33,397 nucleotides of DNA. It comes from an uncultured Bacilli bacterium (GTDB taxonomy: Bacteria > Bacillota_I > Bacilli_A > ML615J-28 > CAG-313). The stretch spans positions 1 through 33,397 of the forward strand of contig CANQWZ010000003.1 of NCBI GenBank assembly GCA_947627685.1, in the 5' to 3' direction. The notes below the pieces were generated by a model. The model was not told the origin of the DNA. It saw only the letters and a program-made list of their open reading frames with translations, and did not search any database. Every line of letters starts with the position of its first letter. Position 1 is the first letter of the stretch. The translations under genes and the position numbers were made by a program. Of the stretch, positions 24,344 through 33,397 are shown in pieces.

Positions 24344-25720
24344 ATGGAACAAGCATATGAATTACTATCTAAAGTAAAAAACGAACTTAAAGAATGTTAC
24401 CCTCCAGCACAATATAGCACTACTTTTGATAATTTAAAAGAAATATATTGTGTTGATAACGGATCAATTTACTTAATTGTCGCAAACGCTTTTGATAAAT
24501 TTAGAATTGAACAACTATATTTAAACAAATTAAATACTATTTTGAATAAATATACTAAAGAAAATATGCAATTTAAATTCATTCTTCCTGATGAAATAGA
24601 AAAAAAAGAAGCTCAAAAGGCTGCTATTTCATATCAAGAAGTTGATTATTCTGAAAAAACAATCGGTCAAAGAATTTTAAGGCCTGAATATACTTTTAAT
24701 AATTTTGTTACCGGTGAAGCCAATAGAGAAGCTTTTACTTTTGCGGTACAAGTTGCGCAGAACCCTAACATTTACAATCCATTTTATATTTTTGGTGATG
24801 TTGGACTTGGTAAAACTCATTTAATGATGGCAATAGGCCATTATATTTTAGATAATAACTTAAAAACTAATGTTATTTATACTACAGCACAACAATTTGT
24901 TGAAGATTATTTTAAATCTAAGAACAAAAATCAAAAATCAACCGATGCTTCTTTAAAATTCGATCAATATTATCGAAGTGCTGATGTTTTATTAGTTGAC
25001 GATATTCAGTATTTGGCAGATAGACTTGGATCCCAAGATGAATTTTTCAAATTATTTGAATATCTTACCGAAAACAAAAAGCAAATTATTGTTACATCTG
25101 ATCGTAATGCAGCCAAATTAAATATTATGGATAGATTAAAATCACGTTTTACTTGGGGAATCCAAGTTGATGTTCGTAAGCCTAACCAAGATTTAAGAAA
25201 AGCTATTTTAAAAAAGAAGCTTGCAACACTAATCGAAAACCCTAACCTTGTTTCTGAAGATGCCCTTGATTTCATAGCAAGCAATTTTGAAGAAAACGTA
25301 CGTGAACTTGAAGGCGCTTTACGTAGATTTGTAAGTTATTGTGTTGCATTCAACTTCGATTATACCTTAGAAAATGCTCAAACATCCCTAGAATCAATCA
25401 TTTCGTCTGATAAGTCTTTATCTTCTGCAACTTCAAATAATGCTGATAAAGTAAAAAATTTAGTTTCTTCTTACTTTAATATTCCTGTTAAAGATTTAAT
25501 CGGAAGTTCTAGAAAGCAAGAAATTGTCTACGCAAGAAGCGTTGCTATTTATTTACTTAGAACTAAATATGATATCGGTCTTAAAAAAATAGGCGAATTT
25601 TTAGGCGATAGAGATCATGCTACAGTTGCTCATGCCATAGATAAAATTGCAGATGGCATGAAATACGACGATTTTGTCAAACAAGATGTTAATAATTTAC
25701 TAGTTAAATTAGAAAATTAA
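24344..25720 (+). CDS. dnaA: Chromosomal replication initiator DnaA
   Basis: 458 aa. Start set at ATG 24344, preceded by GGAGGTGAT; the in-frame ATG at 24317 is 27 nt upstream, before that site. Domain I (about 1-85) and a short linker precede the AAA+ domain (from about residue 110), with TFNNFVTGEANREA, Walker A GDVGLGKTHL (about 151-160) and Walker B VLLVDDIQYL (about 215). The C-terminal helix-turn-helix carries GDRDHATVAHAID, the DnaA signature (about 421-433). It binds DnaA boxes found on both sides of its own gene and opens the origin. dnaN follows after 100 bp. Confidence 0.98.
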   Translation: MEQAYELLSKVKNELKECYPPAQYSTTFDNLKEIYCVDNGSIYLIVANAFDKFRIEQLYLNKLNTILNKYTKENMQFKFILPDEIEKKEAQKAAISYQEVDYSEKTIGQRILRPEYTFNNFVTGEANREAFTFAVQVAQNPNIYNPFYIFGDVGLGKTHLMMAIGHYILDNNLKTNVIYTTAQQFVEDYFKSKNKNQKSTDASLKFDQYYRSADVLLVDDIQYLADRLGSQDEFFKLFEYLTENKKQIIVTSDRNAAKLNIMDRLKSRFTWGIQVDVRKPNQDLRKAILKKKLATLIENPNLVSEDALDFIASNFEENVRELEGALRRFVSYCVAFNFDYTLENAQTSLESIISSDKSLSSATSNNADKVKNLVSSYFNIPVKDLIGSSRKQEIVYARSVAIYLLRTKYDIGLKKIGEFLGDRDHATVAHAIDKIADGMKYDDFVKQDVNNLLVKLEN

Positions 25721-25754
25721 TTTTTTTCTATATAATAAGGACTATAACTAAAAG

Positions 25755-25771
25755 TTATCCACTTATCCACA
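25755..25771 (+). other. Paired DnaA boxes between dnaA and dnaN (oriC part 2)
   Basis: TTATCCACT (25755-25763, 8/9) and TTATCCACA (25763-25771, exact) overlap by one T and have the same orientation, pointing into the A/T-rich stretch before dnaN. In Bacillus subtilis equivalent boxes between dnaA and dnaN anchor DnaA for strand opening. Confidence 0.9.
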
Positions 25772-25812
25772 CTACTAATAATAAATAAAAAAATAAAAAA
25801 TTAATAATAAGA
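25772..25812 (+). other. Predicted DNA unwinding element with DnaA-trio-like triplets
   Basis: Directly after the exact DnaA box the sequence reads CTACTAATAATAAATAA, i.e. 3'-GAT-GAT-TAT-TAT on the opposite strand, resembling the DnaA-trios of Bacillus subtilis. The remainder to 25812 is almost pure A/T, ending at the dnaN ribosome binding site (AGAGGTG). Position and order (boxes, triplets, A/T stretch) fit the basal unwinding system of oriC. Confidence 0.75.
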
Positions 25813-25820
25813 GGTGAATT

Positions 25821-26957
25821 ATGAAATTTATAATCGAAAGAGAATTGCTACTTTCAACTTTACAAAACGTATCTAAAGGCCTATCGCAAAAAACACCAAT
25901 GCCTGTTCTTACTGGTATTTACATTTCAGTAAATGAAGATAAAATTACTTTTATTACCACAAATAAGGAGATTGCGGTAAAGATAGAACTTGAAAAAAGT
26001 GAAAAAGTTAGACTTTACGAAACAGGAGAATGTGTTGTTCCAGGCAAGTACTTTTTAGACATTGTAAGAAAAGTAGAAGGCAAAGATGTTGATTTTACTT
26101 TATTTGAAAAAAATTCTATTAAAATTTTATCTGATCGTTCGGACTTCACACTAGTAGCTTATGATAAAACAGATTATCCTAAAACCAATTTTTTAACCGA
26201 TGTAACGCCGATAATATTTGATAGTAAAGAGTTAAAACAAATTGTTAGAGAAACTTCGTTCGCTTGCGCATCAGCAGAAACAAGAATTGCCTTCACAAGA
26301 ATCGTTTTGTCTAGTTTGAATTTTAAAGCCAAAAATGGCCTATTAGAGATAGTTGCAACAGATAGCTTTAGACTTGCTAAGAAAGTTTCAAAAATCGCAA
26401 CAGATGTCGAAATTAACGTTAATATTCCAAGCAAATCATTAGATGAGTTTTGTAAGATTTTAGACGAAGAATCAACCGTTGTTAAAGTATATTTAGAAAA
26501 TAGCAAAGTTATTTTTGAATATAAAAATATTGTTTTTGTTACAAGATTAATAGAAGGAAATTATCCCGATACTTCAAGTTTGTTCCCTAACGAATCACTA
26601 TTTGTTGCTGAATTTGATCGTAACGAATTAATAAACGCTGTTGATAGAGCATCATTATTTAACAATTCAGAGAGTGTAAACATCGTCAAATTTAGTTTTA
26701 CAAGTGCAAACAAAGCTGAAATTTCTTCTAATTCAACTGAAATTGGTAAAGTTGTAGAAGAGATTTATTTAGAAAATAACTTAGAAAACGTTAATTTTCA
26801 AACAGCTTTTAGCACAAAATATCTTTTAGAGGCTCTAAGAGCGTTTGAAAAAGATAAAGTTAGTCTTTATTTTACTGGTGAAATTAAGCCAGCTTTAATA
26901 AAAGAGCAAGAAAATGATACACTTACTCAGTTGTTGCTTCCAGTAAGAGTTTTTTAA
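25821..26957 (+). CDS. dnaN: DNA polymerase III beta subunit (sliding clamp)
   Basis: 378 aa, normal length. Three topologically similar clamp domains of about 125 residues. Typical segments: FIIEREL at the start, KTPMPVLTGIYI, ATDSFRLAKK at about 180, GNYPDTSSLFP at about 250, and the C-terminal LLPVRVF, the family's PMR-type end. It encircles DNA and tethers the polymerase. AGAGGTG lies just before ATG 25821. It follows dnaA and is probably cotranscribed with it; a shared terminator follows at 26969-26997. Confidence 0.97.
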   Translation: MKFIIERELLLSTLQNVSKGLSQKTPMPVLTGIYISVNEDKITFITTNKEIAVKIELEKSEKVRLYETGECVVPGKYFLDIVRKVEGKDVDFTLFEKNSIKILSDRSDFTLVAYDKTDYPKTNFLTDVTPIIFDSKELKQIVRETSFACASAETRIAFTRIVLSSLNFKAKNGLLEIVATDSFRLAKKVSKIATDVEINVNIPSKSLDEFCKILDEESTVVKVYLENSKVIFEYKNIVFVTRLIEGNYPDTSSLFPNESLFVAEFDRNELINAVDRASLFNNSESVNIVKFSFTSANKAEISSNSTEIGKVVEEIYLENNLENVNFQTAFSTKYLLEALRAFEKDKVSLYFTGEIKPALIKEQENDTLTQLLLPVRVF

Positions 26958-26968
26958 TTGAAACAAAT

Positions 26969-26997
26969 AAAAAAAGCACCTTAATGGTGCTTTTTTT
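26969..26997. terminator. Bidirectional terminator between dnaN and the ParA gene
   Basis: Perfect 12-bp stem (26969-26980 with 26986-26997), 5-nt loop, A7 on the left and T7 on the right so that it works on both strands. It ends dnaN (plus) and the converging ParA/RHH transcript (minus, stop codon at 27006). Confidence 0.92.
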
Positions 26998-27005
26998 ATG
27001 CTTTT

Positions 27006-27794
27006 TTAGTCTAAATTGATGTCTTTAAAGATAGAAATAAGGTCTTTTTTTATTTCATCGAAGTTCTTTTGATGGAATCTGTCCTTCATTGGCTTATTAT
27101 CGAAGACAGAAGTGCCTTCTGCTTGGATGTTTTTTATTTCGGCTTTATCCTTGACTGGAACCGTCATTTCGGCCTTTGGAAGCATCACTTTTGCTTGTTC
27201 TTTTAGCTCTTTCAAACAGTTCATCGGAGCACGTCTTCCTTTGATGTATCCGACCGGTACAATGTACCTAATTTTGTCCAAATCGATGTCAGTATCGACA
27301 AAATATTGAATTGTGTTCGAAAAACCTTGTAAACCAAGCGTGTCTAAACCGACAACAATTAAAATTGATTGACTGATGTCGAGCAAAATTTCGCTCAATC
27401 TGCTGCTTGAAGGCGGAAAATCGATAAAAATATAGTCGAAAAATTTGGTAAAACTCTCAATTATCTGCCTCAAATGCTTTTCTTCGGACCTTTTGAGCGT
27501 TAAATTCAAAGAAAGCCTATCTGTATTTAAGGTTTTCATTAAATACATATTTATTCTTGCTTCAAATGTGATGTCTTGAGGCTCTTTTTCACCCACAAGC
27601 AAATGTTCGAAGAAATCATCATCACGATCAGTAACAAAATGGTCAACGCCGAAAATTTTAAAAATACTATTTTGATCATCAGCGCTAATAACTAAAACGG
27701 TTTTTCCTTGAGTTGCGTAGTAATGAGCGAGATAGCCAAGGAATGTAGTCTTGCCAACTCCGCCCTTTTTACAGAATGCAGAAATGATTGGCAT
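27006..27794 (-). CDS. ParA/MinD-family partition ATPase
   Basis: 262 aa. Deviant Walker A KKGGVGKTT (residues 9-17, with the signature lysine), second-Asp segment SADDQNS (38-43) and Walker B FIDFPP (123-128) are present. There is no N-terminal HTH domain, so it belongs with the short Soj/ParF-like group rather than P1-type ParA. Such ATPases bind DNA nonspecifically with ATP and are stimulated by a centromere-bound partner. Its start codon overlaps the stop of the RHH gene (TAATG), a strong sign of coupling. No ParB/Spo0J gene is in the window. G+C seems higher than in neighbours (26 of 60 bases at 27121-27180), a possible sign of transfer. It points towards dnaN, against the rightward fork. 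Confidence 0.92.
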   Translation of the reverse strand: MPIISAFCKKGGVGKTTFLGYLAHYYATQGKTVLVISADDQNSIFKIFGVDHFVTDRDDDFFEHLLVGEKEPQDITFEARINMYLMKTLNTDRLSLNLTLKRSEEKHLRQIIESFTKFFDYIFIDFPPSSSRLSEILLDISQSILIVVGLDTLGLQGFSNTIQYFVDTDIDLDKIRYIVPVGYIKGRRAPMNCLKELKEQAKVMLPKAEMTVPVKDKAEIKNIQAEGTSVFDNKPMKDRFHQKNFDEIKKDLISIFKDINLD

Positions 27795-28153
27795 TATCTA
27801 ACACCTTCTCTCGCTAATTTTTCACGGCAAGCATCCTCTACAAACTTAGCAAACATAATTCCACGTGTTGCACAAGCAATTTTTATTTGTCTTCTTAATG
27901 CAATATCCATTGTTGATGTGTATTTTTCTCTGTTTGCATCATCAGGTTGATAATATTGTTGTCTTTGCTGCTGTCTTACTGGTCTTTGCACCGTTTGTTT
28001 AGGTTGTTGTCTTACTACTGGAGCTACTTCTTCATAAAATTCTTGTTCTTCGACTACTTCGGGCTCAGTTTTTACAATCTCAGGCTCTTTTTCTTCCTCA
28101 GTTACTCTTGGAACGTCAAATGGGTTTCTTCTTTTAATTGGTTGATTATTCAT
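27794..28153 (-). CDS. Ribbon-helix-helix protein paired with ParA, candidate centromere-binding protein
   Basis: 119 aa. Residues 1-75 are low complexity: a basic start (KRRNPFDVPR), an acidic Glu/Val stretch, then a Gln/Arg/Tyr-rich stretch, likely disordered. Residues about 76-115 fit a ribbon-helix-helix fold: strand YTSTMDIAL, helix RRQIKIACATRG and helix FAKFVEDACREKL. Plasmid partition proteins such as ParG have the same plan: a flexible N-terminal tail that stimulates ParA and an RHH that binds the centromere and represses its promoter. The one-base overlap with the ParA gene supports that role; it is inference without binding data. AGGAGGT lies 8 nt before the start. Confidence 0.82.
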   Translation of the reverse strand: MNNQPIKRRNPFDVPRVTEEEKEPEIVKTEPEVVEEQEFYEEVAPVVRQQPKQTVQRPVRQQQRQQYYQPDDANREKYTSTMDIALRRQIKIACATRGIMFAKFVEDACREKLAREGVR

Positions 28154-28180
28154 AACTAACTACCTCCTATCAACAATTAA

Positions 28181-28219
28181 ATGATAACACAAACCCAAAA
28201 ATTATGCAATTTTTTTGCA
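28181..28219 (-). promoter_or_regulatory. Promoter and candidate operator of the RHH-ParA operon
   Basis: Minus strand: -35 TTGCAT (28204-28209), 17-bp spacer, extended -10 TGTTATCAT (28181-28189). The inverted repeat TGCAA-N5-TTGCA (28205-28219) overlaps the -35 and could be an operator for autorepression by the RHH protein. The same TGTTATCAT stands in front of dnaA (24318-24326). Confidence 0.6.
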
Positions 28220-28651
28220 ATATTTATTTACATAACTAATTAAATATAACCATATTTATTGTAATGAGTCAAAAAACTAAAAAATCTAAAAATAACGATT
28301 TTGTTAAAAAGAATGAGAAAAACATTTCAAAAAACTCTTTAAAAACAAAAAATGAAGTCAAAAAAAGCCTTAAAAATCGATTTTTCAAAAAAAAATGAAA
28401 AATTATTAACCCCCGGGGGGTCAAAGTCAAAAAAACCACGATTTTCAAAAAAGCTGTTTTCACTCGAAAAATTAGGATTTTCATCGTGTTGAACAAGATT
28501 TTTGTTTAATATGTAAATATGTAAATACATAAAAAGAAAGTCAAACAGTCTTAGTGCTTAGCAGTAACAATTTTGAAATCAAAACAAAAAAGTTTTAAAT
28601 ATGAATTCATCAATATTTTATTTTAAAATTAAAAGTAATTATTTTTATTGT

Positions 28652-28858
28652 AAACTAAAATTAATGTTTTTAGTTTTAATTTAAAAACAATTTTTGAGTA
28701 ATAATATCGATTTTCAAACTAAAAACTTTTTTGTTAAAACCAAAATAGTCGAATTTTTTACGATTGTTATTAAATTAAAACTAAAAACTTTTAAAATTAT
28801 TTAATTTAAAACATTAATTTTATTGGTATTTAAGTTTTAAACTAAAAGTTTTTAGTTT
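28652..28858. repeat. Cluster of AAACTAAAA repeats
   Basis: Direct copies at 28652-28660, 28716-28724, 28778-28786 and 28839-28847; inverted copies at 28668-28676 and 28850-28858. The second and third direct copies extend to an identical 15-mer AAACTAAAAACTTTT (28716-28730 and 28778-28792), 62 bp apart. The last direct and inverted copies are nearly adjacent and form an imperfect palindrome. Confidence 0.75.
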
Positions 28859-28871
28859 TAAAAGTATCATT

Positions 28872-28915
28872 TTATACATAAAAGAATAAAAAAATAATTA
28901 CTCTTTTATGTATAA
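28872..28915. repeat. Perfect 14-bp inverted repeat
   Basis: TTATACATAAAAGA (28872-28885) and its exact complement (28902-28915), separated by 16 nt. No U-tract follows on either strand, so a terminator is unlikely. Confidence 0.85.
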
Positions 28916-29117
28916 GAATAAAATAATAAATATTTATAATTTAAAAACTTTTAAAATAAAATAAAAAATGACATCTCAAACTATAAAATGTAAATATGTT
29001 TATAAGTAATTATGTATAAAAATAATTATGTAGATAAATATCAAAAATTAAATATTTAAATAAATAAGTTTATATTTATTAACGTATTTAAATCAATAAT
29101 TAAAAAAACATTTAAAG

Positions 29118-29169
29118 TTTTATTTAAAATAATAAAAGAATAAATATTTTTTTATTATTTTAAATAAAA
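29118..29169. repeat. Perfect 20-bp all-A/T inverted repeat
   Basis: Arms 29118-29137 and 29150-29169 are exact reverse complements, made only of A and T, with a 12-nt spacer. Long enough to extrude as a cruciform in supercoiled DNA. Confidence 0.85.
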
Positions 29170-29475
29170 TAATAATACTTATAATATCAAAGTATTAAAA
29201 AAAACGACGTTTTTTACAAAAAAATCTTAATTTTAAATGATTTTAAGAATGCTGTTATTTTTAAAAAATAAAAAATATTTTTATATTATATATAAAATAA
29301 GGAATATACATAAATACATAAAAATTAACAAAAAACAGCTTTAAAAGTTGCAAACGTCGTTTTTTTGATAGGAAAAAATCGAAAAACAAAAAGATTGGTT
29401 TAGGCGAAGTTTTTGGACGGGAAAACGACATTTTTTTGGAAATTTTTTAAGGTTAAAAAATCGAGGTCAAAACCA

Positions 29476-29504
29476 TTGAAAAAAACTTAAAAATGTGATA
29501 TAAT
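29476..29504 (+). promoter_or_regulatory. Promoter of rlbA-recF-gyrB-gyrA
   Basis: -35 TTGAAA (29476-29481), 17-bp spacer, -10 TATAAT (29499-29504) with TGA before it (extended -10). The start would be near 29511, about 17 nt before the rlbA start codon at 29528. It is the only clear plus-strand promoter after the A+T desert. Confidence 0.85.
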
Positions 29505-29527
29505 TTAGATGTTAAATGAGGTGTTTT

Positions 29528-29738
29528 ATGGAAGTCGTAAAAATTTCAACTGAAAGCATAAAATTAGGTCAATTCTTAAAGCTAATTGGTGCTGTTTCTA
29601 CCGGTGGTGAAACTAGGGATTTTTTAATAAAAAACACAATAAAAATCAATCAAAAAGAAGAAAATCAGCGTGGAAAAAAGATATTTTTGGGGGATTTTTT
29701 AGAAATTAATGGTAAAAAATATCTTATTGAGGCTAAAA

Positions 29739-29752
<14 letters not shown>
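29528..29752 (+). CDS. rlbA: S4-domain RNA-binding protein RlbA (YaaA-like)
   Basis: 74 aa. Start set at ATG 29528, preceded by GAGGTG; the ATG at 29516 overlaps this site. S4 fold motifs are clear: LGQFLKLIGAVSTGGETRDFL, then IKINQ and the terminal GDFLEINGKKYLIE (split from a longer match). Family members between dnaN and recF are small ribosome- or RNA-associated proteins; their role is poorly defined. It overlaps recF by 14 nt, giving the standard order rlbA-recF-gyrB-gyrA. Confidence 0.9.
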
Positions 29753-32760
<3,008 letters not shown>

Positions 32761-32770
32761 GAGGTAGAAA

Positions 32771-33397
32771 ATGCCAGATAATGATAAATATTTAGACGAA
32801 GAAAATAATGAAGCATTAGATGATGAAGAGTCTACTTATGACGAAGAAGATGAAGAATCATTAGAAAACAATCCTGACATTGATCCCGAATTAACTAAAA
32901 TTGATCAAAATTTATTAGATGAAAATAACGACTATGATAAAATTCAGCCCGTTAATTTATCTAATGAAATGCAAAATTCTTTCTTAAGTTATGCGATGAG
33001 TGTAATTGTATCAAGAGCACTACCAGATGTAAGAGATGGTATGAAACCAGTTCACCGAAGAATTTTATATGCAATGAATGAACTTGGTGTTTATAGTGAT
33101 AGACCACACAAAAAATCAGCTCGTATCGTTGGTGATGTTATTGGTAAATACCATCCTCATGGTGATACGGCTGTATATGAAGCAATGGTCAGAATGGCAC
33201 AAGACTTTAGTTATCGTTATCCTTTAGTTGATGGTCATGGTAATTTTGGCTCAGTCGATGGTGATGGCGCTGCCGCAATGCGTTATACTGAGGCTAGAAT
33301 GAGCAAGTTATCGAGCGAAATGTTACGTGATTTAAATAAAAACACAGTTGATTTCGTTGATAACTATGATGGAAGTGAAAGAGAACCAGCCGTTTTA
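32771..33397 (+). CDS. gyrA: DNA gyrase subunit A, N-terminal part (cut by window end)
   Basis: 209 codons, running off the right edge. AGGAGGT overlaps the gyrB stop, 5 nt or so before ATG 32771. The first 60 residues are an acidic extension (25 Asp/Glu) absent from typical GyrA, then the canonical [19 protein letters not shown] begins at residue 62, followed by [21 protein letters not shown] (split here for length). The active-site tyrosine is Tyr172 (MRYTEAR). In the quinolone-determining region [15 protein letters not shown], the position of E. coli Ser83 is Thr133 and that of Asp87 is Glu137. The extension could instead reflect a wrong start, but no alternative start with a good ribosome binding site is seen close to residue 60. 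Confidence 0.96.
   Translation, partial: MPDNDKYLDEENNEALDDEESTYDEEDEESLENNPDIDPELTKIDQNLLDENNDYDKIQPVNLSNEMQNSFLSYAMSVIVSRALPDVRDGMKPVHRRILYAMNELGVYSDRPHKKSARIVGDVIGKYHPHGDTAVYEAMVRMAQDFSYRYPLVDGHGNFGSVDGDGAAAMRYTEARMSKLSSEMLRDLNKNTVDFVDNYDGSEREPAVL

Larger units (their letters stand above)
28220..29475. other. Gene-free A+T-rich region with repeats, candidate centromere
   Basis: No credible gene on either strand; two short minus-strand open frames (28269-28496, 28339-28530) overlap in different frames, lack ribosome binding sites and are Phe/Lys low complexity. What it holds: six copies of AAACTAAAA or its complement at 28652-28858; a perfect 14-bp inverted repeat (28872-28885 with 28902-28915); a perfect 20-bp inverted repeat (29118-29137 with 29150-29169); three copies of an AAAACGAC(A/G)TTTTTT element (about 29198-29215, 29354-29366 reversed, 29422-29437); three CGATTTT(T)CAAA copies (28378, 28439, 28708); and an isolated CCCCCGGGGGG block (28410-28420). 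It sits directly behind the RHH gene, where plasmid-type systems place their centromere. Confidence 0.6.

Noticed and set aside
28269-28530. Two overlapping minus-strand open frames in the A/T desert (28269-28496, 75 aa; 28339-28530, 63 aa)
   Set aside because: Phe/Lys low-complexity translations, no ribosome binding site, different frames over the same repeat sequence; chance frames in A/T-rich DNA.
32771-33397. Thr133 and Glu137 in GyrA as acquired quinolone-resistance changes
   Set aside because: Thr and Glu at these positions occur naturally in wild-type GyrA of various bacteria; nothing here shows they were acquired.

Overview
The window is the chromosomal replication-origin region of a very A+T-rich, Gram-positive-type bacterium. 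The gene order rpmH-rnpA-yidC-jag-mnmE on one side and dnaA-dnaN ... rlbA-recF-gyrB-gyrA on the other is the classic Bacillota/Mollicutes oriC neighbourhood. Supporting signs are strong AGGAGG-type ribosome binding sites, near-consensus TTGACA/TATAAT promoters, lipobox lipoproteins, an asnS T-box leader and an SPFH/NfeD pair. It is probably an uncultured member of Bacilli or a Mollicutes relative; the species cannot be named from sequence alone. All 28 complete genes end in TAA (22) or TAG (6) and none in TGA, while every Trp codon that I checked is TGG.

Layout, left to right. (1) 123-9169, minus strand: a sugar-type ABC importer operon (MsmX/UgpC-like ATPase, two MalF/MalG-type permeases, solute-binding lipoprotein), followed by two large surface lipoproteins, one carrying a staphylococcal-nuclease-like domain and one made of Ig-like and OB-like repeats. 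It ends in a rho-independent terminator at 37-74. (2) 9424-13434, minus: dnaX-ebfC-recR plus a small membrane protein, driven by an extended -10 promoter. DnaX is unusually long (944 aa) because of a coiled-coil stretch of about 400 aa. (3) 13624-15548, minus: a small unknown gene, NfeD and SPFH/stomatin. (4) 15717-16850, plus: a membrane-anchored unknown protein, divergent from group 3. (5) 16868-22845, minus: T-box-asnS, mnmE, and the rpmH-rnpA-yidC-jag operon. (6) 22928-24121, minus: an unknown membrane-anchored protein between rpmH and dnaA. (7) 24204-26957: oriC, with DnaA boxes on both sides of dnaA, a box pair followed by DnaA-trio-like and A/T-rich sequence before dnaN, then dnaN. (8) 27006-28153, minus: a ParA-type ATPase and a ribbon-helix-helix (RHH) partner. 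(9) 28154-29527: a gene-free, extremely A+T-rich stretch of about 1.37 kb with repeats and long perfect inverted repeats. (10) 29528-end, plus: rlbA, recF, gyrB, gyrA (cut by the window edge).

Most genes point away from dnaA on both sides, as expected for genes co-oriented with replication forks leaving oriC. The exceptions are the plus-strand gene at 15717 and the minus-strand ParA/RHH pair. The most interesting candidate system is that pair with its adjacent repeat-rich desert. It looks like a plasmid-type partition module (ParA plus RHH centromere-binding protein plus centromere) placed at the chromosomal origin, where Bacillota usually carry soj/spo0J-parS. A second candidate is the nuclease plus OB-repeat lipoproteins downstream of the ABC importer, which may be a surface nucleic-acid scavenging unit.
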